Assembly: GCF_001307195.1 (NCBI RefSeq) | Contig: NZ_CP012808.1 | Location: 992,001 to 1,056,000, forward strand | Direction of reading: 5' to 3' | Length of the DNA stretch: 64,000 bases | Origin: Acinetobacter equi | GTDB taxonomy: Bacteria > Pseudomonadota > Gammaproteobacteria > Pseudomonadales > Moraxellaceae | Shown here: positions 7,952 through 15,860 of the stretch, piece by piece | Position numbering within the stretch: position 1 is the first letter of the stretch | How the letters are laid out: every line of letters begins with the position of its first letter | Position numbers and translations under genes: made by a program | Notes under the pieces: generated by a model | The model's input: only the letters and a program-made list of their open reading frames with translations | The model's database searches: none | What the model was told of the DNA's origin: nothing

Positions 7952-8719
7952 ATGTCAATATTAAAAAATGTTGGATTGATTGTTGTTGCTGGTTTAAGTA
8001 CACAAGCATTTGCTTCAGAGTTCTCTTTTGATCGTCCAGGTGCAAGCTTTAGTACAGGTACAACACCAGTAGGAAGTTTAGCTTGGGAGCAAGCATTACC
8101 AACAGCAAGCTATAAAAAGTCATTTATTGATGGACAAAATGTTGAAACGACAACTGTCCATGCCGATATGATGTTGAGAACTGGCTTAACAGATAATTTA
8201 GAGTTACGTTTGGGATGGCAGGGACCAGGTTGGTCACGTACAACCACGGCTGGACGTACTGAAAAAGAACATGGTTTAGGTGATATCAGCATTGGTCTAA
8301 AACAAGCAATAGACCTAAATGATGAAAAATTATCCATGGCTATTTTGGCTGAAGCACAAATTGCAACAGGCAATGAAAAGTTTACTAATGATAGTGATAT
8401 TTATACTTTAGGCAGTTCTGTTTCTTATAAATATACCCCAGATTTAACAACAGCAATTACTATGCTTTATGCGCATGAAGGTGATAAATTATCGGTAACA
8501 GCCGTTCCCAATATTGGTTATAAATTAACGGAAAAGTGGTCTGGTTTTTCTGAGTTTATTTATAAAAAAGCAGAAGGGACAAATGTTGAGTACGCTTTAG
8601 GTTCGGGTATTATTTATGCACCGAATGGACGTACTCAATTAGATGCAAGTATTGCAATAGATTTGAATGGATCGGCAGATAGCTATCATGCGGGTTTAGG
8701 TGTTTCATATCTATTCTAA
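7952..8719 (+). CDS. outer-membrane protein, phenol-degradation MetA/transporter-like family
   Basis: A 255-residue protein with a signal peptide (MSILKNVGLIVVAGLSTQAFA, cleaved before SEFSF) and a beta-barrel ending in LGVSYLF with a terminal Phe. FSFDRPGASFSTGTTPVGS and the repeated amphipathic strands resemble the MetA-pathway phenol-degradation family (PF13557), a set of outer-membrane proteins of poorly known function. It sits between the ankyrin gene and dsbD with short gaps (13 and 15 bases), suggesting one transcript. DsbD may serve the envelope more generally, since this protein has no cysteine. Confidence 0.7.
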   Translation: MSILKNVGLIVVAGLSTQAFASEFSFDRPGASFSTGTTPVGSLAWEQALPTASYKKSFIDGQNVETTTVHADMMLRTGLTDNLELRLGWQGPGWSRTTTAGRTEKEHGLGDISIGLKQAIDLNDEKLSMAILAEAQIATGNEKFTNDSDIYTLGSSVSYKYTPDLTTAITMLYAHEGDKLSVTAVPNIGYKLTEKWSGFSEFIYKKAEGTNVEYALGSGIIYAPNGRTQLDASIAIDLNGSADSYHAGLGVSYLF

Positions 8720-8734
8720 GTTTTTAGTAAAATA

Positions 8735-10582
8735 ATGAATAAGCATCGTGATGAGAATCAGTTAAAGGGTATTCAAATTTTGAAGTGGTTAGTTGCGGTA
8801 TTTATATCACTTCTAACATTTTTCGTGCATGCTGAAGAACCTTTACTTTCTGCAGAAGATGCTTTTTCATTTTCAGTTGAATCGAAAAATCAGAATAATA
8901 CGGAACTAAGTTGGAATATTCCTGAAAATTATTATTTATATAAATATCAGTTTTCAGTTAAAGATAATCAAAAAAACATTCTTTTAAAGTTGCCAAAAGC
9001 ACATGATTTGTACGATGAAAATTATGGGAATACTCAAGTTTACTTTAATTCTGTTAAATTTGAAGTTCCAACTCAGGCATCTCAAACCTATGTTGTGAAA
9101 TGGCAAGGTTGTGCGAAAGATAGAATTTGTTATCCACCACAATTTATTGAATTTAAAACCAATATTGATGGTTTGGTAGAAGTTCAAAATCAAGGAATAA
9201 CAGGACTTCATAGGAAAAAAAATTTAGATTTAGCAAATCAAATACAAAAAGAAAAACCAACATCAACATTACAAAATGCAGAAAAATTATCTACATCTAC
9301 TTTAAATACAAGTGCTACTGAAAATACAGCAGATGATCAAATATGGTCACAAAAGCTGGTGAGTAATCATTGGATTTATGGATTTATATTATTTTTTGGT
9401 CTAGGTATTTTATTAGCTTTTACACCATGTTCATTACCAATGTTACCGATTTTGACATCACTGATTGTTCGAGATCAGCGGGGTGTTAAAGCATGGATAA
9501 TTGCACTGGTTTTTGTTTGTAGCATGGCATCAGTTTATGCCATCCTTGGTTTAATTGCGTCATCAGCTGGGCTTAATTTTCAACGTTGGTTACAACAGCC
9601 ATCCACCTTAATTGCATTCAGTTGTCTTTTTATTTTGTTTGCCCTTAATTTGTTTGGACTATTTGAAATTAAGTTGCCACAAGTACTTGTTCAGAAATTA
9701 GATCAAGCCCAATCTGTACAAAAGGGTGGGACATTGCTTGGTGCTGCTGTAATGGGCATGATCTCTGCTTTACTGGTCGGACCTTGTATGACGGCACCAC
9801 TAGCAGGAGCATTATTATTCATTTCACAAACTCAAAACCAATGGCATGGTGCATTGCTGCTTTTTGTCTTGGGTTTAGGAATGGGAATGCCATTGTTACT
9901 GGCAAGTATTTTAGGTGCTCACGTATTACCTAAAGCGGGTCAATGGATGAATCAAATCAAAGTCATTTTTGCATTTATTATGCTGGGATTGGCTTTGTAT
10001 TTTGTTCGACCATTATTGTCAGCAGGATTTGTACAAGTTTTAAGTTTATTGTTGGAATTAAGTTTTATTCTTTATATCTTAAAATGCGTTTATCAACAAA
10101 AAAATCGCTGGAAATGGCTATATATTGGTTTATTCGTTATTAGCTTACCTTATGTGATTTATAGTCAGTATCAACAAAGTCAGCGATTTTTTGATCATGT
10201 ATCAACAGCACAAAATCAATGGCATATTGCTCATAATACTCATGAGTTTGAACAATTATTAAAGCAAGCGCCTAAAAATAAAAATGTGATTGTTGATGTT
10301 TATGCAGACTGGTGTATTGCTTGTCAGCCAATTGAAAATCGAATTTTGAAATCAGCAAAAGTACAACAAGAGTTACAAGCATTTTATCTAATTAAATTAG
10401 ATTTAAGTGATTATGATGTCACTCATCAAGCTTTATTGAATGAGTGGGATATTTTAGGACCTCCAACCTATTTGTTTTTAAATGCACAACAACAAGAGAT
10501 ACGAGGCTTAAGGCTTACAGGTACATTTACAGAAGAAAAATTGTTAGAACAATTAGGAAAATTAAAAAATATTAAGGATTAA
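8735..10582 (+). CDS. dsbD: thiol:disulfide interchange protein DsbD
   Basis: A 615-residue inner-membrane reductant conductor that passes electrons from cytoplasmic thioredoxin to periplasmic DsbC and other partners. All three DsbD modules are visible. The periplasmic alpha domain has Cys126 and Cys132 (WQGCAKDRICYPP). The eight-helix membrane domain has Cys232 (FTPCSLPMLP) and Cys351 (LVGPCMTAPL). The C-terminal thioredoxin domain has Cys528/Cys531 (DWCIACQPIE, CxxC). All six catalytic cysteines are intact. An N-terminal hydrophobic stretch at about residues 16-32 is the signal. A GST gene follows 5 bases after the stop. Confidence 0.93.
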   Translation: MNKHRDENQLKGIQILKWLVAVFISLLTFFVHAEEPLLSAEDAFSFSVESKNQNNTELSWNIPENYYLYKYQFSVKDNQKNILLKLPKAHDLYDENYGNTQVYFNSVKFEVPTQASQTYVVKWQGCAKDRICYPPQFIEFKTNIDGLVEVQNQGITGLHRKKNLDLANQIQKEKPTSTLQNAEKLSTSTLNTSATENTADDQIWSQKLVSNHWIYGFILFFGLGILLAFTPCSLPMLPILTSLIVRDQRGVKAWIIALVFVCSMASVYAILGLIASSAGLNFQRWLQQPSTLIAFSCLFILFALNLFGLFEIKLPQVLVQKLDQAQSVQKGGTLLGAAVMGMISALLVGPCMTAPLAGALLFISQTQNQWHGALLLFVLGLGMGMPLLLASILGAHVLPKAGQWMNQIKVIFAFIMLGLALYFVRPLLSAGFVQVLSLLLELSFILYILKCVYQQKNRWKWLYIGLFVISLPYVIYSQYQQSQRFFDHVSTAQNQWHIAHNTHEFEQLLKQAPKNKNVIVDVYADWCIACQPIENRILKSAKVQQELQAFYLIKLDLSDYDVTHQALLNEWDILGPPTYLFLNAQQQEIRGLRLTGTFTEEKLLEQLGKLKNIKD

Positions 10583-10587
10583 TATTG

Positions 10588-11253
10588 ATGAAACTTTTTA
10601 TTGCACAGAAAAATTATTCAAGTTGGTCTATGCGAACATGGATTTTATTCAAAGCATTTGACCTACCATTTCAAGAAGTATTAATGCACTATCCAAATGA
10701 AAAAAAACAAGGAGGGGTATTTAAAGAGATCAATCCAGCAGGAAAAGTGCCAGCACTTCTTGATGATGATTTTTTGATATGGGATACATTAGCAATTGCT
10801 GAATATTTAGCAGAGAAATTTCCTGAAAAAAAATTATGGCCAATAGACTTTAAAACAAGAACACGTGCACGTTGTATTTCAGCAGAGATGCATAGTGGAT
10901 TTCCATATTTACGAGAGTTATGTAGCATGAACATTCGTGCCAATTTTCAAAATATAGGAAAAAAAATTTGGGCTGAAAATATTCAACTTCATGAAGAACT
11001 CACAAGAATAGAAAAAATTTGGTTAGAGCGTCCAGATGTGAATCATTTTTTATGTGGAGATTTTTCTATAGCCGACACTTTTTATGCACCTATAGCCATA
11101 CGTATCAAAACATATGGATTACCAGTGAGTGAAAATACTCAACAATATATTGATAAAATTTTAAATCATTTTGCAGTTAAAGCATGGATAGATGATGCTT
11201 TAAATGATCCAACTCTTGTTGATTATTATGAAATTCACACCGAAAATGAATAA
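10588..11253 (+). CDS. glutathione S-transferase
   Basis: About 221 residues. The thioredoxin-like N-terminal domain begins KLFIAQKNYSSWSMRTW, where the Ser pair in NYSSWS is the likely catalytic position, and contains NPAGKVPALLDDD, the cis-Pro glutathione-binding motif. The all-helical C-terminal domain holds FLCGDFSIADTFYAPI, the N-capping box and hydrophobic staple of GSTs. The sequence resembles the YfcF/zeta-like bacterial group. ATG 10588 is preferred over the adjacent TTG because AAGGA lies 9 bases upstream. It follows dsbD by 5 bases, pointing to a shared thiol-redox transcript. Confidence 0.88.
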   Translation: MKLFIAQKNYSSWSMRTWILFKAFDLPFQEVLMHYPNEKKQGGVFKEINPAGKVPALLDDDFLIWDTLAIAEYLAEKFPEKKLWPIDFKTRTRARCISAEMHSGFPYLRELCSMNIRANFQNIGKKIWAENIQLHEELTRIEKIWLERPDVNHFLCGDFSIADTFYAPIAIRIKTYGLPVSENTQQYIDKILNHFAVKAWIDDALNDPTLVDYYEIHTENE

Positions 11254-11474
11254 ATCTTCAATTTATGATTTTATAAAATAATTGATAAGTGATTGCGGGT
11301 AGGATGACTTTATTTAATAAATATATCATGTTATTAATTAAAAAATATTCATACTAATATTGATGATTTTACAAGATAATACTAAACGGTCACACTCATA
11401 AATTGCAAAATTGTGGTGTTTTCTGAATACTTAAATCGTCTTATTTAGACACATTAGACCAAGGGAAATGAGAA

Positions 11475-11909
11475 ATGAAAAAAATTACAACAGCATTAGG
11501 ATTATTAAGCTTTATGGCATTTTCATATGCTGCCGATCCTTTAAATGGCACAGTATGGAAAACAATTGATGATAAAACGAAAGAACCTAAAGCCCTCGTT
11601 AAATTTACCGAACAAAAAAATGGTACGTTGTCTGCAACCATTCAAACTGTTTTGACGAAAGGGGAAGAAAATGCTTGTACTAAATGTGAAGGTCCTTACA
11701 AAGGTAAGTCATTAAAGGGACTAACGATTGTACGTGATTTGAAAAATGTAGGTGGAAAATATGAGGGGGGCACTATTTTGGACCCTAAAACAGGTAAAAG
11801 TTATAGCTTAAAAGGACAATTAGCTTCAAATGGACAGAAACTTGAGTTACGTGGCTATATTGGAGTTGCTGCATTAGGTCGTAATCAGACTTGGATACGT
11901 GATAATTAA
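11475..11909 (+). CDS. DUF2147 secreted/periplasmic protein
   Basis: A 144-residue protein with a signal peptide (MKKITTALGLLSFMAFSYA, cut before ADPLNG) followed by a single DUF2147 domain: LNGTVWKTIDDKTKEPKALV, a CxxC pair (ENACTKCEG), GGKYEGGTILDPKTGKSY and the end YIGVAALGRNQTWIR. The family is widespread in proteobacteria and adopts a lipocalin-like barrel, but its function is unknown. The cysteine pair near residues 63-66 could form a disulfide in the periplasm. It is monocistronic with its own terminator. Confidence 0.88.
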   Translation: MKKITTALGLLSFMAFSYAADPLNGTVWKTIDDKTKEPKALVKFTEQKNGTLSATIQTVLTKGEENACTKCEGPYKGKSLKGLTIVRDLKNVGGKYEGGTILDPKTGKSYSLKGQLASNGQKLELRGYIGVAALGRNQTWIRDN

Positions 11910-11932
11910 TTTTAAAGATATAGCACTAGATA

Positions 11933-11963
11933 AAAAAGCCTGAGTAATACTTCAGGCTTTTTT
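11933..11963. terminator. bidirectional terminator between the DUF2147 and YffB genes
   Basis: The arms AAAAAGCCTGA and TCAGGCTTTTT flank a short loop, with A and T tracts on both sides. It can serve both convergent genes. Confidence 0.88.
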
Positions 11964-11979
11964 ATTTATTTTTATAGTA

Positions 11980-12327
11980 CTATTTTAAAGCACGAATTTC
12001 ATCTTCATTAAAGCCAACAATAAAGCTATGACCAGTATCGATAACAGGACGCTTAATTAAGCTAGTATGTGTGATAAGCGCCTGAATAAGGCTTTCTTGA
12101 TTTGATAGAGCTTGTTGTTGTTCAGTTTCGGTTAATTTTTTCCAAGTCGTTCCTTTTTTATTTAAAATAAGATCTTGACCTTTAGCATCTAACCATTTTT
12201 TTAGCGTTCCAGCATCAATACCTAGCTTTTTATAATCATGAAACTCATATTTGATGTTGAGCTCAGAAACAAGATCAAAAGCTTTTTTCATTGAATTACA
12301 ATTTTTAATACCATAAATTGTGAGCAT
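11980..12327 (-). CDS. yffB: ArsC/Spx-like reductase family protein YffB
   Basis: A 115-residue thioredoxin-fold protein of the ArsC family. TIYGIKNCNSMKKAFD carries the single active-site cysteine in the YffB pattern, rather than the CxxC of Spx. YEFHDYKKLGID, NKKGTTWKKL and the KRPVID-GHSFIVGF end are typical of YffB. YffB proteins are thought to use glutathione for thiol reduction, but the substrate is not known. It lies downstream of the putative sRNA on the same strand, separated from it by that RNA's terminator. Confidence 0.88.
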   Translation of the reverse strand: MLTIYGIKNCNSMKKAFDLVSELNIKYEFHDYKKLGIDAGTLKKWLDAKGQDLILNKKGTTWKKLTETEQQQALSNQESLIQALITHTSLIKRPVIDTGHSFIVGFNEDEIRALK

Positions 12328-12477
12328 AAAACATCCTGATAAAAATCTAATTATTGATTAGCCTAGCTGAAATTCTATACTGTTTCTATCTTGTGTCGTA
12401 AAAATGATTTTTGAAGATAAAGTGGTGGGTGAATTTTGTTCATATTTAATATGAGATGATAATTTTGTTAACGATAC

Positions 12478-12516
12478 AAAAGAGAAAACCCGCACTAATC
12501 GTCCTGATTTGCGGGT
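12478..12516 (-). terminator. terminator of the GGA-rich RNA, with AGGA in its apical loop
   Basis: On the minus strand ACCCGCA pairs with UGCGGGU (12510-12516 with 12488-12494). An inner AAUC/GAUU stem presents AGGAC, and UUUUCUCUUUU follows. Placing a CsrA-type site on the terminator hairpin is typical of Rsm/Csr RNAs. Confidence 0.85.
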
Positions 12517-12625
12517 CTCATTTCAACGTCCAATGTCACATCCTTGAGAACAATATTGCTACTGTTCATTTCATCCTACGGCGTCCTATCCTTTTGCTGT
12601 CATCCTGACATCTTCCCTTTGCCGT
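12478..12625 (-). ncRNA. putative CsrA/RsmA-sequestering small RNA (RsmX/Y/Z-like)
   Basis: Read on the minus strand, this roughly 148-nt stretch carries eight GGA motifs (complement at 12614, 12603, 12589, 12584, 12574, 12541, 12529 and 12502), the recognition core of CsrA/RsmA. Two are displayed in hairpin loops: UGUC-AGGAU-GACA at 12598-12610, and AAUC-AGGAC-GAUU inside the terminator. ACGGC (12621-12625) can pair with GCCGU (12578-12582) to close the first arm, and GAACAGU/AUUGUUC (12548-12567) forms another stem. It ends in a GC-rich hairpin and U-tract. TATAGC at 12629-12634 may be the -10. Position and ends are inferred, and no family model was run. Confidence 0.72.
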
Positions 12626-12745
12626 GGTGCTATATTGCATCTATTTGAAATAAAGGTAAACGGCTAAACATCCACACTGATTGTAGGAAATTTCACATTA
12701 CTAAGTGTACGTGTGTTCACTAATTTCTATTGGTTTAGTTGGGTA

Positions 12746-13564
12746 TTAAATTTTATAATCAATGATAACTGGGGCATGATCACTGAACCATTCTTCTTTA
12801 TACACCCAAGCATTAACAGTACGATATTTCCAATCAGGCGAGCATGCTTGGTAATCAATACGCCAACCTACATTTTTGGCTCTGGCTTGTCCACGATTAG
12901 ACCACCAAGAATATAGCTCAGCTTCTTTACGTACTTCACGGAATGTATCGACATAGCCCAAGTCATCATAAATATGATCTAACCATGCACGTTCATGTGG
13001 TAAGCATCCAGATGCTTTTTGATTGCCAGACCAGTTTTTGATATCAATACGTTTATGTACAATATTGTAGTCACCACAAACGATGATAGATTTATTTTCT
13101 TCACGCCATTGTTTGAGTATTTTTTGATATTCATCTAAAAAATGATCTTTACGAGCTTGAGCTTCTTCGCCAGATGAACCGGAAGGTAGATATAAAGAAC
13201 AGATATGTGCAGTTTGATCTAAACCTAAATCAAACTCAGCTGAAATAAACCGTCCTTGGGAATCGGCAAGTTCAAAACCAAGACCATCTGTCACAGATAC
13301 AAAAGGTAAACGACTATAAATGGCTGTGCCAGCATAACCAGGACGTTCTGCAGGAAAAAGGTGAGTATACCAACCTTTAGGTTTAAATTTATCTGTCCAC
13401 TGTGCATGAGTAATACGACTTTCTTGCATACAAACCACATCTGCATCTGACTTTTCTAACCATTCAAGCAGACCTTTAGTTACAGATGAGCGCAAGCCAT
13501 TTACGTTAATTGAAACAACACGAAGAATTTTTTGATCACTTGGATAGCTACTCTTTGGTATCAT
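12746..13564 (-). CDS. crc: exodeoxyribonuclease III / Crc-like endonuclease-exonuclease-phosphatase protein
   Basis: A 272-residue EEP-fold protein divergent from pyrE, the position of crc (catabolite repression control) in Pseudomonas and Acinetobacter. Segments such as SINVNGLRSS, YSRLPFVSVTDGLGFE, ERAWLDHIYDDLGYVDTFRE and GWRIDYQ resemble Crc. The ExoIII catalytic set is nevertheless intact: Asn20, Glu48 in MQESR, GDYN, the Asp of RIDYQ and the SDHAP Asp-His. Pseudomonas Crc has lost several of these residues. The gene may therefore act as an AP endonuclease/exonuclease (xthA), as a Crc-type partner of Hfq, or both. The putative Csr-type RNA starts about 120 bases downstream on the same strand. 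Confidence 0.8.
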   Translation of the reverse strand: MIPKSSYPSDQKILRVVSINVNGLRSSVTKGLLEWLEKSDADVVCMQESRITHAQWTDKFKPKGWYTHLFPAERPGYAGTAIYSRLPFVSVTDGLGFELADSQGRFISAEFDLGLDQTAHICSLYLPSGSSGEEAQARKDHFLDEYQKILKQWREENKSIIVCGDYNIVHKRIDIKNWSGNQKASGCLPHERAWLDHIYDDLGYVDTFREVRKEAELYSWWSNRGQARAKNVGWRIDYQACSPDWKYRTVNAWVYKEEWFSDHAPVIIDYKI

Positions 13565-13604
13565 ATGTAGTCATAACCTCAATTTATGAATTTTGGAGCA
13601 CCTC

Positions 13605-14255
13605 ATGACATCGCCAGCTCAGTTTAACCCTCAAGCTTTTATCGAACTTGCCTTATCAAGAGGTGTACTTAAATTTGGTGAGTTTACTTTAAAATCGGGT
13701 CGTGTGAGTCCTTATTTTTTTAATGCTGGCTTATTAAATGATGGTGAAGCTTTATCCTTATTGGCTTCAGGATATGCAGATACTTTAATTAAATGTGAAA
13801 ATGTTGAAGTTGTTTTTGGTCCAGCTTATAAAGGAATTCCATTTGTTGCTGCAACAGCTGTGGCTTTATCGCAAAATCATGGTGTAAGTGTACCTTGGGG
13901 GTTTAACCGTAAAGAGGCGAAAGATCATGGAGAAGGCGGTGTACTTGTTGGTGCTTCAGTTGAAGGCAAAAAAGTATGGATTATTGATGATGTGATTACA
14001 GCAGGTACAGCAATTCGTGAAGTTGTCAGCATTCTTAAAAAAGCAGGTGCTGAAATTGCAGGTGTACTTGTTGCTTTAGATCGTCAAGAAAAAGGGCAAG
14101 GTGGTTTATCTGCTATTCAAGAAGTTCAAAAAGAATTGAATATTCCAGTGCATGCTTTAGTAACAATGAAAGATTTAATGAATTTCTTGGAAGCTAAAGG
14201 TGAAACTGGAGCATTAGCAAAAATGGAAGAATATCGTATTCAATATGGTATTTAA
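13605..14255 (+). CDS. pyrE: orotate phosphoribosyltransferase
   Basis: A 216-residue enzyme joining orotate and PRPP to form OMP in pyrimidine synthesis. [15 protein letters not shown] is the N-terminal substrate loop, [10 protein letters not shown] the following strand, [13 protein letters not shown] the flexible catalytic loop and [16 protein letters not shown] the PRPP-binding motif. The ATG at 13605 has GGAG 6 bases upstream, and the longer frame from the TTG at 13593 would include that box. It is divergent from the crc-like gene and ends in a terminator. Confidence 0.96.
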   Translation: MTSPAQFNPQAFIELALSRGVLKFGEFTLKSGRVSPYFFNAGLLNDGEALSLLASGYADTLIKCENVEVVFGPAYKGIPFVAATAVALSQNHGVSVPWGFNRKEAKDHGEGGVLVGASVEGKKVWIIDDVITAGTAIREVVSILKKAGAEIAGVLVALDRQEKGQGGLSAIQEVQKELNIPVHALVTMKDLMNFLEAKGETGALAKMEEYRIQYGI

Positions 14256-14272
14256 GTTCATCAGATGAAAAT

Positions 14273-14298
14273 AAAAAGGAAGCAGATGCTTCCTTTTT
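14273..14298. terminator. bidirectional terminator between pyrE and bdcA
   Basis: The arms AAAAAGGAAGC and GCTTCCTTTTT enclose a 4-nt AGAT loop, 17 bases after pyrE and 21 bases beyond the bdcA stop on the other strand. Confidence 0.9.
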
Positions 14299-14319
14299 AT
14301 TCGTTATTGAATAATAATT

Positions 14320-15033
14320 TTAAGCACCAAAACCACCATCAATGGTATGCATAGCACCTGTGATAAAGTCTGTATCGGAGCCTGCAAGCCAAGCGACCAT
14401 ATTCGCTACTTCTGTTGTTGTACCATGTCGTTTAATTGCCATAAATGCATGCAATACATCTTTCATTGGTCCATCAGCAGGATTAGCATCTGTATCAATA
14501 GGACCTGGCTGAATTACATTTATAGTAATGCCACGAGGCCCAAAATCACGAGCTAAACCACGAGCCAGTCCTTGCAAAGCAGATTTACTCGCAGCATAAG
14601 CTGCCATACCTGCTACAGGCATTCTGTCACCATTGACTGAGCCAATAATGATAATTCTGCCACCTATAGGCATTTTTCGTGCAGCTTCTACAGCAGCATA
14701 ATAGGGGGTATGAATATTAATTTGAAATAACCGTTCAATATCATTCGGGTCTAAATCTAAAGCATCACCAAAAACACCAATGCCAGCATTTACAACTAGA
14801 ATATCTAAAGTGTCTAAATTCTTGATACAAGAGATTACTGAATCACGATCAGCGCTATCAACAAAAAGAGCTTGGCTACCAGTTTCTTGAGCAAGTTGTT
14901 CAGCTGCTTGTTTCGAACCTGCATAAGTGAATGTGACTTTTGCATTTTCAGAGGCAAATTTTTTTACAATTGCAGCGCCAATGCCACGACTACCACCTAA
15001 AACTAAAACAGATTTATTTGTATATTTTCCCAT
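14320..15033 (-). CDS. bdcA: SDR family oxidoreductase BdcA (cyclic-di-GMP-binding biofilm dispersal protein)
   Basis: A 237-residue classical short-chain dehydrogenase that closely follows E. coli BdcA (YjgI) along its length. Shared features are VLGGSRGIGAAIV (the cofactor loop, residues 11-23), FTYAGSKQAAEQLAQETG, VNAGIGVFGDALDL, GRIIIIGSVNGDRMPVAGM, YAASKSALQG (YxxxK catalytic pair) and the end ITGAMHTIDGGFGA. BdcA is reported to bind cyclic di-GMP and promote biofilm dispersal in E. coli. Whether it is also an enzyme is open. It is divergent from a bdcR-type TetR gene, the same arrangement as in E. coli. Confidence 0.88.
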   Translation of the reverse strand: MGKYTNKSVLVLGGSRGIGAAIVKKFASENAKVTFTYAGSKQAAEQLAQETGSQALFVDSADRDSVISCIKNLDTLDILVVNAGIGVFGDALDLDPNDIERLFQINIHTPYYAAVEAARKMPIGGRIIIIGSVNGDRMPVAGMAAYAASKSALQGLARGLARDFGPRGITINVIQPGPIDTDANPADGPMKDVLHAFMAIKRHGTTTEVANMVAWLAGSDTDFITGAMHTIDGGFGA

Positions 15034-15045
15034 TCATGTTCTCAA

Positions 15046-15083
15046 ATTATATATTATGTAGTGATTGATACATAATATATAAT
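15046..15083. promoter_or_regulatory. inverted repeat with 15-bp arms in the bdcA-bdcR intergenic region, candidate TetR operator
   Basis: The arms ATTATATATTATGTA (15046-15060) and TACATAATATATAAT (15069-15083) are perfect complements separated by 8 bases. The repeat occupies most of the 48-bp gap and would cover both promoters, as expected for autoregulation by the TetR protein. Confidence 0.65.
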
Positions 15084-15109
15084 GGACTTTGGAATATTTG
15101 CAAGAGAAA

Positions 15110-15127
15110 TTGTAGTGATCACTACAA
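15110..15127. promoter_or_regulatory. 18-bp perfect palindrome over the bdcR start, candidate operator
   Basis: TTGTAGTGATCACTACAA is a perfect palindrome of the size bound by TetR dimers. It overlaps the GTG proposed as the bdcR start. It is a second possible site besides the 15-bp-arm repeat just upstream. Confidence 0.55.
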
Positions 15128-15726
15128 AATTAATAAAAACATCAGGTCGTCCTCGTTCATTTAATATTGATATGGCAATTGAAAAGGCACAATTACTCTT
15201 TCATGAATATGGCTATGATGCTGTAAGTGTTGCTAATTTAACAAAAGAATTAGGAATTAATCCACCAAGCTTTTATGCAGCTTTTGGTAGTAAGGCAGAA
15301 TTATATCAACGAGTTTTAAAGCGTTATACGTTATTTGATGGAATTCCATTAAAAACGTTACTAGATGAACATAAACCTTTAGATGACTGTCTTAGTCAAA
15401 TTTTAAAAATTGCAGCACATTATTATGCTAGAAATCCTGAAAAATGTGGCTGTCTCGTAATAGAGGGGACGCGTTGTAAAGATTCAGTAGCACGAACGAT
15501 TGCTAATGAGTTGCAACAAATTGCGATTGATCAAATTCATCATTTTATTGTCCAACAGCATGCAGATTTAGCTGATCAATTGACTGATTTTATATGTGTT
15601 GTGATGAATGGTTTATCCGCTAAGGCTCGAGCTGGATATAGTGAGGAAAGATTACTGAACACTGCTCAAATCGCAAGTTTTTCTATACAAAAAATATTAG
15701 AAAACCCCAATTCATCAAATATTTAA
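15115..15726 (+). CDS. bdcR: TetR family transcriptional regulator BdcR
   Basis: A TetR-type repressor matching E. coli BdcR (YjgJ): SGRPRSFNIDMAIEKAQLLF, then EYGYDAVSVANLTKELGINPPSFYAAFGSKAELYQRVL (the helix-turn-helix), and a C-terminal ligand-binding half with CGCLVIEGTRC and MNGLSAKARAGYSEERL. The GTG at 15115 gives a protein whose N-terminus lines up with BdcR. An ATG at 15082, 11 codons upstream, lies inside the operator palindrome without a Shine-Dalgarno box. The product presumably represses bdcA and itself. Confidence 0.85.
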   Translation: MITTKLIKTSGRPRSFNIDMAIEKAQLLFHEYGYDAVSVANLTKELGINPPSFYAAFGSKAELYQRVLKRYTLFDGIPLKTLLDEHKPLDDCLSQILKIAAHYYARNPEKCGCLVIEGTRCKDSVARTIANELQQIAIDQIHHFIVQQHADLADQLTDFICVVMNGLSAKARAGYSEERLLNTAQIASFSIQKILENPNSSNI

Positions 15727-15860
15727 TTTTAAGAATGAAATATCACGTTATCTTTTGGTATTAAGTTTGTTCTTATTGATGCGAAATATTAATGATTTGC
15801 TAAACTAAATAATATAACTGTTAAGTATTTTTTAACTATTTAATGAAAAGGATTGTTTAT

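Noticed and set aside
12682..12697. GacA-box-like TGTGAAATTTCCTACA upstream of the putative sRNA
   Set aside because: The half-sites are poor and the spacing is 4 rather than 6 bases, so it cannot be called a GacA site by eye.
12713..12916. 67-codon plus-strand frame at the end of the crc-like gene
   Set aside because: It is antisense to conserved ExoIII coding sequence and has no support of its own.
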